In this document: positions 41,630 to 48,454 of the stretch, one piece after another | Layout: every line of letters starts with the position of its first letter | Numbering within the stretch: the first letter of the stretch is position 1 | Assembly (NCBI GenBank): GCA_034423575.1 | Contig: DAOUIF010000053.1 | Location: forward strand, 1-64,000 | Direction: 5' to 3' | DNA length: 64,000 nucleotides | DNA from: Bin87 sp034423575 | GTDB taxonomy: Bacteria; Chloroflexota; Dehalococcoidia; Lucifugimonadales; UBA3495 | Position numbers and translations under genes: made by a program | The notes under the pieces: model-generated | What the model was told of the DNA's origin: nothing | The model's database searches: none | Seen by the model: the letters and a program-made list of their open reading frames with translations, nothing else

Positions 41630-42769
41630 ATGGACATGGGACTGAGCGAAATTCAGCAGATGCTGAAGAACTCGGCGCGCGAATTCCTGGCGCAGGAATG
41701 CCCGCTCACATTGGTACGCGAACTGGAGGATGACCCACTGGGCTTCAGCGAGGACCTGTGGCGGCAGGTGGCCAACCTGGGCTGGACCGGCATACCCTTC
41801 CCCGAGCAATACGGCGGAACCGGCGGCTCCTTCCTGGATCTGGCCGTGCTGGTCGAGGAGATGGGCCGCGCCCTGCTGCCCGCTCCCTTCTTCGCCACCG
41901 TGGTCCTGGGCGGCCTCACCGTGCTGGACGCCGGCAACGACGACCAGAAGCGTGACATCCTGACCGGCGTCTGCGCCGGAACGGTCCGCCTCACCCTGGC
42001 TCTCACCGAGCCCTCGGCCACCACCGAGGCCTGGGGCGTGGAGACCCAGGCCAGCGCGTCCGGTGACGGCTACAGCATCAGCGGCACCAAGCTCTTCGTG
42101 CCCGACGCCCACGCCGCCGATACCTTGATCGTTGCCGCGTGCACGATGCCGGCCGGCGCCAACCCGGAGCAAGGCATCACGCTGTTCCTGGTCCCGTCCA
42201 ACGCGGCCGGCGTGGAGATCGAGCAGGTCAGCACCATCGGCAACGAACGTCTCTGCGAGGTGCGGCTGAACAACGTGTCCGTGGGCGCCGGCGCCGTGCT
42301 CGGCTCAGTCGGCGAAGCTTGGCCCGTCATCGAGCGGGCGCTGGCCCGGGCCACCACGGCCCACTGCGTGCAGATGGTGGGCGGCGCCGAGGCCGTGGTC
42401 GACATGACCGTCGAATACGTCAAGCAGCGCACCCAGTTCGGCCGGCCGGTGGGCAGCTTCCAGGCCGTTCAGCACCATTGCGCCAACATGGCAACGGACG
42501 TCGAGGGCGCGCGCCACGTGGCCTACCAGGCGGCTTGGGCACTCGCCGAGGGTCAATCCGCCCGCCGCGAGGTCGCCGTCGCCAAGGCGTGGTGCAGCGG
42601 CGCGTACCAGCGGGTCTGTTCCCTGGGCCACCAGTGCCACGGCGCCATCGGCTTCACCATGGAGCATAACCTCCAGCTCTACACCCGCCGCGCCAAGGTC
42701 CAGGAACTCTCCTACGGCAGCGTCCACGACCACAAGGAGGTGGCGCTCCAGGAGATTGAGGCCGGGTAG
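41630..42769 (+). CDS. Acyl-CoA dehydrogenase family protein
   Basis: The 379-residue protein starts at ATG 41630. It has the three domains of acyl-CoA dehydrogenases: helical N-terminus (WTGIPFPEQYGGTGGSFLDL), middle beta domain (LTLALTEPSA, FVPDAHAADTLIV) and C-terminal helical domain (TQFGRPVGSFQAVQHHCANM, QCHGAIGFTMEHNLQLYTRR). It oxidises an acyl-CoA with FAD. The catalytic Glu of classic enzymes is at varying places in this family; I do not assign it. Single gene. Confidence 0.9.
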   Translation: MDMGLSEIQQMLKNSAREFLAQECPLTLVRELEDDPLGFSEDLWRQVANLGWTGIPFPEQYGGTGGSFLDLAVLVEEMGRALLPAPFFATVVLGGLTVLDAGNDDQKRDILTGVCAGTVRLTLALTEPSATTEAWGVETQASASGDGYSISGTKLFVPDAHAADTLIVAACTMPAGANPEQGITLFLVPSNAAGVEIEQVSTIGNERLCEVRLNNVSVGAGAVLGSVGEAWPVIERALARATTAHCVQMVGGAEAVVDMTVEYVKQRTQFGRPVGSFQAVQHHCANMATDVEGARHVAYQAAWALAEGQSARREVAVAKAWCSGAYQRVCSLGHQCHGAIGFTMEHNLQLYTRRAKVQELSYGSVHDHKEVALQEIEAG

Positions 42770-42855
42770 CGCCATTGCTAACGACAGACCCGCCGTTCAA
42801 CAGGCGGCAGTCGTTCCAGCGCGAACCGGAATCGATCCTCTGCGCACGAGGCTGA

Positions 42856-43098
42856 ATGATAGATCACGTATTGAGGGGGTTTGGATGGATGCTGGCCGGG
42901 ATGTTACTAGGGGCTTTGCTTGGGGCTTGCCTTGGTTACATCATTGCTGAACTCGCGTTTCGGGACGGCACCTTGTTTGGAGCGGGAGTAGAGCGAATTT
43001 CAGCCATGATTGGCACTATCATCCTCGGCCAGACGTCGGGGATCGTCTGCGGCATTGTTGGCGGAGTTGAGAGTGTTCTCAGAAACGAAAGCACATAA
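42856..43098 (+). CDS. Small glycine-rich membrane protein
   Basis: The 80-residue protein has two membrane helices (about 10-34 and 50-70) with glycine-zipper spacing (GMLLGALLGACLGY, GIVCGIVGG). No family is recognised. The ATG at 42856 lacks a strong ribosome site. Confidence 0.5.
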   Translation: MIDHVLRGFGWMLAGMLLGALLGACLGYIIAELAFRDGTLFGAGVERISAMIGTIILGQTSGIVCGIVGGVESVLRNEST

Positions 43099-43287
43099 AG
43101 TTGACAAACGCATCTACGGCAAGGCGCATCACTATTTGACAGGGAGATAGCAATCACGACGACCCCACCTGCGCTCCGCCTTTCGCCGCCGTGGCTCGCG
43201 AATCCACCGCTGAAAATTGTGTGCATCTCCATAGCATTCAGGATGATAAAATTGCGTGTAGCCTGAGACATACTCAAGAGGTCGCTG

Positions 43288-44070
43288 ATGACAGCCGTCA
43301 GGGACGATTACAATTACCGCAGGATTACCAAGCCGCCCAGATTTGGTCATGGGCCCGAACCGGGCCTCAGGCTACCCATGCCGCATACGGCATCAGATGC
43401 GGACACTGCCCAGATGGTGCGCAAGATCCTCCCCAGCGCCGAGCGGGAGCGCATCCTGCTCAGGACCGCTAAAGCGGAACGCGCTCTTTACGTCGAGCCG
43501 TTTGAGAGAATTTATGAGACTCAAGCGGACGCCATCGCCGTCCGCAGGAACAATCTGGGTATGAAGTACCTGGAGCACGACCTTGCCAAAGCGTTTCGCA
43601 ACTTTTTGGATGCTGTTGCCCTGGACGAAAACTTCGCGCTGGCCCACAACAATCTCGGCTTGGTGTTCCTGGAAATAGGAGACCTGTCCAACGCCGTTGA
43701 ACATTTAAACAAAGCTATCGAACTGGATGACGATCTCGATGTTGCCTACGGTAACCGTGGTCTCGCACACCTGGAAAGTGGGGATTTCGAGGCGGCCTAC
43801 GAGGACTTTGAAAAAGCGCTGGAGTTGGATCAGTACGACCCGATGCACTACAACAACGCGGGCGTGCTGTTCCTGGACCTGGAAGTGCCGGCCAAAGCCT
43901 GCGACTATTTTAACGCGGCGATTGAACTGGACCCGAACAACCCATTGCCGTACAAGAACCGCGGGCTGGCCTACCGTGAAATGGGAGACAATCAACAGGC
44001 TAGGGCGGATTTCATCAAAGCCACGACGCTGGAGGAAGAACAATATCAGGCTACGTTCGGGGCCTCCTGA
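43288..44070 (+). CDS. TPR-repeat protein
   Basis: The 260-residue protein has an N-terminal leader of about 85 residues, then about five TPR units from residue 86 to 250 with cores such as AHNNLGLVFLEIGDLSNAVE and PYKNRGLAYREMGDNQQAR. TPR units bind partner proteins. It is the first gene of a plus-strand run with a PIN protein (2 bases on) and an MNT-HEPN protein (1 base further), so a scaffold or regulator role for those nuclease-type proteins is possible. Confidence 0.88.
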   Translation: MTAVRDDYNYRRITKPPRFGHGPEPGLRLPMPHTASDADTAQMVRKILPSAERERILLRTAKAERALYVEPFERIYETQADAIAVRRNNLGMKYLEHDLAKAFRNFLDAVALDENFALAHNNLGLVFLEIGDLSNAVEHLNKAIELDDDLDVAYGNRGLAHLESGDFEAAYEDFEKALELDQYDPMHYNNAGVLFLDLEVPAKACDYFNAAIELDPNNPLPYKNRGLAYREMGDNQQARADFIKATTLEEEQYQATFGAS

Positions 44071-44072
44071 CC

Positions 44073-44522
44073 ATGGCGCCCCGATACCCTGAACCGCCGA
44101 AAGTGGTCATAGACACCAGCGCCGCCCTGCCGGTGTTGATCAGTGCCGGTGTCGACAACCATTGGCTGGTACTCCTTTGGCAAACAAACCGGATAATCCC
44201 TCTGATCAATAGCGAAACCGTTGAGGAGTTGAGGGCACAGATCATTGAGCATAGTCCCACTGCAAAAGAGTTACAAGCGCGACGCTTTCTAACCAAAACC
44301 ATGAGCCGCTACGAACCTTGGTGTGTGACCATGCCACTTGTTGCAGTGCCGGATGCTCCCCGATGCCGGGATGTCAGCGACCAAATGTTCATTGACCTTG
44401 CAATCGCAGGCGAAGCGGACATCCTGTTCACCCGCGACCCTGATCTGCTAACCATGGACCTGGGTCCAATGATTCGCATACTCGACGATAGGCAAGGCCA
44501 GCCTGTGCTGATCATCCCCTGA
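44073..44522 (+). CDS. PIN-domain nuclease-like protein
   Basis: The 149-residue protein has PIN acids in VVIDTSAALPVLI (Asp14), a Glu in SETVEELRAQI, and Asp residues in CRDVSDQMFIDLAIAG and ILFTRDPDLLTMD. It is probably an RNase toxin. No small antitoxin is directly attached. Its neighbours are a TPR protein upstream and an MNT-HEPN protein one base downstream. Confidence 0.85.
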   Translation: MAPRYPEPPKVVIDTSAALPVLISAGVDNHWLVLLWQTNRIIPLINSETVEELRAQIIEHSPTAKELQARRFLTKTMSRYEPWCVTMPLVAVPDAPRCRDVSDQMFIDLAIAGEADILFTRDPDLLTMDLGPMIRILDDRQGQPVLIIP

Positions 44523-44523
44523 A

Positions 44524-45393
44524 ATGACCACCCTCACGCCCATACCCAGCGGACCCGACCCGGTTGCCCTGGCAGCAGCCGAGGCGGCCCAGCAGGCCGT
44601 GTCGCCGGACACCGTCATCCTTTTCGGCTCCCGCGCCAGGGGGGATCACCGGCCCAACTCGGACCTGGACCTGCTGGTCGTATGCGCCGACGATGTTGTC
44701 TTCCCCGTCGCCCGCGCCACGAAAGCCGTGAAGGCTCACTTTGAACTCAACCCGCCCCGACTGGCCGCGGACGTTGTCCCCATCCGAAAGGACAAGTTTG
44801 ACTATTGCCGGCGCGCCAAAAACCACGTTGCCGGCCAGGCGATGCGGGACGGCATCATAATGGGAGGCGAAAATATCGACCCCAACCCTGCTTGCGACGA
44901 CTACCCCGACAATTGGCCGGACGTCAAAGAACGCTTGCAGGCGGCTTACCGTCACCTGGGCGCTTTCACCCGGGAAATTGAACATGATGACGGTGAGCAG
45001 GAAATGTACGGATTCCACGCTCAACAGGCCATTGAGAACGCAATCAAAGCCTGGCTGTCCGCCGCCGATCTGGACTACCGGCGGGTTCACGATCTGGCTG
45101 AAACCGCCGAAACTCTGTTGAACGACCCCGGCGAGAGCGGAACACTGGCCTCAGCCCGACTGCGTCTCCTCATGGACTACACCAGCTATGAGAAAGAAGA
45201 CCCGCCGGGCGAGGTCGCAAACTGGCTTTCCTTCTACGCCGTCGTTTACCGTTACAGTGGAGCCCGGTTTCGCATGGATGACCTGGAACGTAATCGCTTC
45301 CAGCGCGAAATTACGCTGGCTGCAAGCACGTTCATCAATCGCGCTTATGAATTGACCGGAACCGGCGAGGCCGACGTCCGGGCCGGCCAGTAG
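44524..45393 (+). CDS. MNT-HEPN fusion protein (nucleotidyltransferase plus HEPN)
   Basis: The 289-residue protein joins a minimal nucleotidyltransferase domain to a HEPN domain. The MNT part has GSRARGD (35-41) and DLDLLV with Asp47 and Asp49. The HEPN part starts near residue 130 with the typical YGFHAQQAIENAIKAWL, then RRVHDLAETAETLL. In separated MNT/HEPN pairs the MNT antitoxin attaches nucleotides to the HEPN RNase toxin. Here both are on one chain. The start is 1 base after the PIN stop. Confidence 0.88.
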   Translation: MTTLTPIPSGPDPVALAAAEAAQQAVSPDTVILFGSRARGDHRPNSDLDLLVVCADDVVFPVARATKAVKAHFELNPPRLAADVVPIRKDKFDYCRRAKNHVAGQAMRDGIIMGGENIDPNPACDDYPDNWPDVKERLQAAYRHLGAFTREIEHDDGEQEMYGFHAQQAIENAIKAWLSAADLDYRRVHDLAETAETLLNDPGESGTLASARLRLLMDYTSYEKEDPPGEVANWLSFYAVVYRYSGARFRMDDLERNRFQREITLAASTFINRAYELTGTGEADVRAGQ

Positions 45394-45405
45394 CGCCGGA
45401 ACCAC

Positions 45406-45437
45406 GACGAGATTGCCGCGCCGCGCTCGCAATGACC
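45406..45437. repeat. Repeat family B, half-element
   Basis: ACGAGATTGCCGCGCCGCG and CTCGCAATGACCG form a right arm only. It lies between the MNT-HEPN and HIT genes. Confidence 0.7.
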
Positions 45438-45467
45438 GACGGATTGCACTTCAAGGAGTAACCACTC

Positions 45468-45824
45468 ATGACCATGACCCCCGCCCGCAGTTCGCCCTTC
45501 GCCGCCATGGCCCGCGACCCGCTGCATCCCGACGTAATCTACCGTGACGAGCGCTGCTTCGTGGTGCGCGACATCAACCCCAAGGCGCCGGTGCACCTGC
45601 TGATCATCCCCAACATGCCCATCAACGGGCTCGATTACATCAGCCCCGCCATGGAGGCCACCATGGGGCACCTGTTCGTGGTGGCCGCCGAGATGGCGCG
45701 CCGCGAAGGCGTCACCATCAGCGGCTATCGCCTGGTGGTCAACAACGGGGAGGACGCCGGCCAGACCATCGCATGGCCCCACATGCACCTGCTGGGCGGA
45801 CGCGGGTTGGGAGAGATGGGCTGA
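45468..45824 (+). CDS. HIT-family protein with a variant histidine triad
   Basis: The 118-residue protein starts at ATG 45468 with AAGGAG upstream. It has the HINT-like fold: INPKAPVHLLIIPNMPI, then LVVNNGEDAGQ. The triad HxHxH reads W103-P-H105-M-H107, so the first His is Trp, while the nucleophilic His105 and the last His remain. Family members hydrolyse AMP or GMP conjugates. The change may affect rate or specificity. The next gene starts 6 bases downstream. Confidence 0.87.
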   Translation: MTMTPARSSPFAAMARDPLHPDVIYRDERCFVVRDINPKAPVHLLIIPNMPINGLDYISPAMEATMGHLFVVAAEMARREGVTISGYRLVVNNGEDAGQTIAWPHMHLLGGRGLGEMG

Positions 45825-45830
45825 TCGACG

Positions 45831-46229
45831 ATGACTGCGCCCGCCATTGAACCCTCCATCGTGTTCGTCGACGCCCACGAGGTGCACGCCGCCGCGCTGG
45901 AACGCTTGGAGCAAGGTGACATCCGCGATGCTGCGGAGAAGGCCTGGTGCGCCGCCAAGCGGGCCACCGATGCTCTCATCCTGGCCCGCACCGGCGTCCT
46001 GCCGCCCCGGTCGCCGGATACCACCCGAGGCTTGCGCACCCTGGCCGCCGCCGATCCGGCCTTCCACAGTCTGCGCGACCGTTACTTTTCACGGCAGGCT
46101 GCGCTGCACGGCGACTGCTTCTACACCGGATGGTGTGAGCCCATTGCGGATACGGAATTGCTGATCCGCGAAACGATCGAATACATCCGGGACGCCGAAG
46201 GATTGGCGCGCCACCATCCCCCGGCGTAA
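45831..46229 (+). CDS. PaREP1/HEPN-like helical protein
   Basis: The 132-residue protein is all helical. It follows the PaREP1-type pattern: LEQGDIRDAAEKAWCAAKRA near the N-terminus and AALHGDCFYTGWCEP then IRETIEYIRDAEGLA near the end. These families are distant relatives of HEPN domains and their role is unknown. The protein at 62685 has two related units. It lies 6 bases after the HIT gene and 28 before a HD phosphohydrolase gene. Confidence 0.6.
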   Translation: MTAPAIEPSIVFVDAHEVHAAALERLEQGDIRDAAEKAWCAAKRATDALILARTGVLPPRSPDTTRGLRTLAAADPAFHSLRDRYFSRQAALHGDCFYTGWCEPIADTELLIRETIEYIRDAEGLARHHPPA

Positions 46230-46257
46230 GCCTCACGTCCCCTCAACGGAAGTGTCC

Positions 46258-46860
46258 ATGACCACCATAGAAATCTCCGGCCGCGTGCATGACCGCATCC
46301 GCCGCCGGATCCGCCGCCTCCCGCCCGGGCTCCAGGAACACTGCCAGCGCGTGGAGCAGATCGCCCGCGACCTGGCGGAGCGACACGGGCAGGACGTGGA
46401 GGCCGTCGGCTTGACGGGCCTGGCCCACGACGCCACCAAGCACTTTTCCGGCCTGGAGAACCTCCTGCGCATGGAGGAGTACGACCTGCCTCCGGTTACC
46501 GAGTTCGAGCGGCGCAACCCGGCCATCCTCCACGGTATGGTGGGCGCCGAACTGCTCAAGCGGGAGGACGGCCTCGGCCATCCGCAGCTGTACAACGCCG
46601 TCTATTGGCACACTACCGGTGACCCCGCCGGCGGCGACACCATCGCCCATATCGTGTTCCTCGCCGACAAGCTGGACCCGATCAAGGTCAAGCGCTACCC
46701 CTGGCAGGGTGAGTTGAAGGAACTGGCCGAGAACGACCTGCCCGCCGCCATGATCATGTTCCTCACCCGGAACGTGGCTCGCTTCCTGGACAGAGGATCG
46801 GCGATTCATCCCGCGACGATCGAAGCGCGCAACACCTTGCTCTTGGCTGCAACATCGTAG
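46258..46860 (+). CDS. HD-domain phosphohydrolase, YqeK-like
   Basis: The 200-residue protein has the HD motif AHDATKHF near residue 60, an upstream His in LQEHCQRVEQ, and later HGMVGAELL and YWHTTGDP. These match the YqeK family of symmetric Ap4A hydrolases that hold a metal pair. In many bacteria yqeK sits next to nadD; here they are 11 kb apart. A GTG at 46252 is an alternative start. Confidence 0.85.
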   Translation: MTTIEISGRVHDRIRRRIRRLPPGLQEHCQRVEQIARDLAERHGQDVEAVGLTGLAHDATKHFSGLENLLRMEEYDLPPVTEFERRNPAILHGMVGAELLKREDGLGHPQLYNAVYWHTTGDPAGGDTIAHIVFLADKLDPIKVKRYPWQGELKELAENDLPAAMIMFLTRNVARFLDRGSAIHPATIEARNTLLLAATS

Positions 46861-46867
46861 ACCACGG

Positions 46868-46873
46868 TATAAT
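46868..46873 (+). promoter_or_regulatory. -10 element of the HicBA operon
   Basis: TATAAT lies 28 nt before the ATG at 46902. An in-frame ATG at 46872 overlaps it and is therefore unlikely to be the start. A weak TTGGCT (46843-46848) is 19 nt upstream. Confidence 0.45.
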
Positions 46874-46901
46874 GGCGCTTACTGAAGTTACGAGGAATAC
46901 G

Positions 46902-47192
46902 ATGGAATACGATGTTGTTGTCTGGCGCGATACCCTGTCTGACGGGTCGATCTGCTACGCTGCGATTTGCCCCGCGGTTGACCGTGCGCATGGCCAGGGA
47001 GATACCGAAGACGAAGCTTTGGTTGATGTTGCAGATAGCATCGCGATCTATCTGGACCATATGCCGGACAGGCTCAAGACCGGAGAGGCGGCGCGGGAGG
47101 CGGTAACCAAACTGATCGGAGAGCTCGCCGCCGAGGGCGTTGAGCCCTGGATACGCGAGGTCGCTCCTGCCCGTAATCAGGTGCATGCCTGA
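46902..47192 (+). CDS. hicB: HicB-family antitoxin
   Basis: The 96-residue protein has the HicB partial RNase H-like fold: MEYDVVVWRDTLSDGSICYA, then CPAVDRAHGQGDTEDEALVD and AIYLDHMP. CGAGG lies before the ATG at 46902. It has no obvious C-terminal DNA-binding domain, so control may use the HicAB complex. HicA starts 2 bases downstream; this order is found in some HicBA loci. Confidence 0.85.
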   Translation: MEYDVVVWRDTLSDGSICYAAICPAVDRAHGQGDTEDEALVDVADSIAIYLDHMPDRLKTGEAAREAVTKLIGELAAEGVEPWIREVAPARNQVHA

Positions 47193-47194
47193 CG

Positions 47195-47392
47195 ATGGTC
47201 AGAATAGCCAATGTTAAGACCCGTGAAATTCTGAGCCTGCTCCGCAGAACGGGATTTGTCCGAAGCAATCGAGACCATGCGTATTTCTCCCACGCATGGT
47301 TGAGCCTACGCACGAAAATATCTCATGGAGATAAAGACGTTAACGCGTTGTTGATGGGCAAAATCGCAATCGATGACCTCAACTCAAAATGA
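47195..47392 (+). CDS. hicA: HicA-family mRNA interferase toxin
   Basis: The 65-residue protein has the double-stranded RNA-binding-like HicA fold with the active His in SNRDHAYFSH and a Lys/His-rich C-terminal part. It cuts mRNA when free of HicB. The TGA shares bases with the ATG of a third small gene at 47389. Confidence 0.85.
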   Translation: MVRIANVKTREILSLLRRTGFVRSNRDHAYFSHAWLSLRTKISHGDKDVNALLMGKIAIDDLNSK

Positions 47393-47509
47393 ACAGCGCT
47401 GAGGAGTTTCGCGCTGCACTGCGCGGCAACATACCCCGCCGGTATCTCGACCCCGACGCGCCGTGGGCTCGACCCCGACGCGCCGTGGGACGGACAGCCC
47501 CTGGACTGA
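47389..47509 (+). pseudogene. Small third gene of the HicBA operon, frame-shifted by a 22-bp duplication
   Basis: The ATG overlaps the hicA stop (ATGA). The frame begins MNSAEEFRAALRGNIPRRYL. A tandem copy of 22 bases at 47446-47489 shifts the frame. With one copy removed the protein would end neatly as DPDAPWDGQPLD at a TGA at 47507-47509, giving about 32 residues. With both copies the frame runs on into the next gene as non-protein-like sequence. The family is unknown. Confidence 0.45.
47446..47489. repeat. 22-bp tandem duplication
   Basis: Two perfect adjacent copies (47446-47467 and 47468-47489). The unit contains GACCCCGACGCGCCGTGGG. Its length is not a multiple of 3, so it changes the reading frame of the overlapping small gene. 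Confidence 0.9.
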
Positions 47510-47518
47510 GTGAACACT

Positions 47519-47848
47519 ATGCCCGCACAACTGGACATAACACCGGAAGCCGCCCAGTTCATCCGGAACAAGGGCGGCCAGGCCGTGGTCGACCTGATCT
47601 GCTGGAAAGGTTGAAGCGGCGAGTCCGTCGAGGTATCGGTCGATACCAACGTGCGCCGTCGCCGCAGCCTGGAATCCTACGACCCCGCCAGCCGGGACGA
47701 CATCACCCTCTACCTGGCGCCGGGCATCGCGGAATATGCCCAGCAGATCAACCTGTCCATGAGCCGGTTCCTGCTGTTCCGGAACCTGAAGGCTACCATC
47801 GATCTGCCCCACGGCGTCACGCTGGGCCGCCGCGCGTCCCTCGTCTAG
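47519..47848 (+). CDS. Candidate selenoprotein of the CC/Se-motif type (in-frame TGA at codon 32)
   Basis: From the ATG at 47519 (an in-frame GTG at 47510 is an alternative) the frame reads MPAQLDITPEAAQFIRNKGG, then DLICWKG, then TGA at 47612-47614, then SGESVEVSVDTN. It continues for 77 more codons to a TAG at 47846-47848. The part after TGA is protein-like (YLAPGIAEYAQQINLSM, FRNLKATIDLPHG). The layout, a TPEA..F...KGG start, a Cys/Sec site near residue 32 and about 110 residues, matches my recollection of the short CC/Se-motif (seleno)protein family. A hairpin with a GGTC loop follows the TGA at SECIS distance. The alternative is a nonsense mutation in a Cys-type gene. The stop overlaps the convergent Uma2 gene by 4 bases. 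Confidence 0.65.
47632..47647 (+). promoter_or_regulatory. SECIS-like hairpin
   Basis: GGTATC pairs perfectly with GATACC around a GGTC loop. The loop begins 23 nt after the TGA at 47612-47614. Bacterial SECIS elements sit inside the coding region just after UGA and carry a GU in the apical loop; the E. coli fdhF hairpin also shows GGUC there. The lower stem is not well extended. Confidence 0.55.
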
Positions 47849-48420
47849 CCGGCCCGGGCCGGCAGCATGTCCGCCACGGCGCAGGCGAAGCCGGTCAGAT
47901 AGTCTCCGCCGTCCACCGTGTCGGCGTCGGTGAGTGTCGCTGCCGGCGCCCCTGCCGTATGCACGGTTAGTGTGCGTGCGTCGATGTCGATCACCCAGAC
48001 GGCCTTGCCGCCGGCGCCCAGGTATTCATCAATCTTCTGCGCTATTTCCGCGGGTGTGTTGCTGTCGGATAGTATCTCCACGGCAAGGTCGGGGGCGCCG
48101 TTGTAGAGCATCCCAGCCAAGTCCGGGTGAACCAATGGGGCGTTGGAGACAAAAGAAACGTCTGGCATCCGCGATGTGGCTGGCGAATCTGGCCCCGTGA
48201 CGTATCCCCGATTACTCCCATAGACTTTACCGAGCCCGCGAGGACGGGTGTGTCCCAGCATATGGTGGCCCACTAGCATGACCGTTTCCTCGTGTTCATC
48301 GGATGCAACCATCAGCTCGATGAGGACTCCTTTCACCAACTCATACCGCGGGTGCTTGGGCAGGACGGCGTACTCCTCCAGCGTGACCGGTGGCGCGGCG
48401 GCGATGTTGTGCGTGGTCAT
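47845..48420 (-). CDS. Uma2 family nuclease-fold protein
   Basis: The 191-residue protein has the DUF820 pattern: PPVTLEEYAVLPKHPRYELV, KGVLIEL, MPDVSFVS, APDLAVEILSDSNTPAEIAQ and KIDEYLGAGGKAVWVID. Asp, Glu and Lys match a PD-(D/E)xK site. Role unknown. A related protein is at 32851. Confidence 0.9.
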   Translation of the reverse strand: MTTHNIAAAPPVTLEEYAVLPKHPRYELVKGVLIELMVASDEHEETVMLVGHHMLGHTRPRGLGKVYGSNRGYVTGPDSPATSRMPDVSFVSNAPLVHPDLAGMLYNGAPDLAVEILSDSNTPAEIAQKIDEYLGAGGKAVWVIDIDARTLTVHTAGAPAATLTDADTVDGGDYLTGFACAVADMLPARAG

Positions 48421-48454
48421 GGCATGTCCTCCTCGCAGAGGAAGTGTCGGGGCC

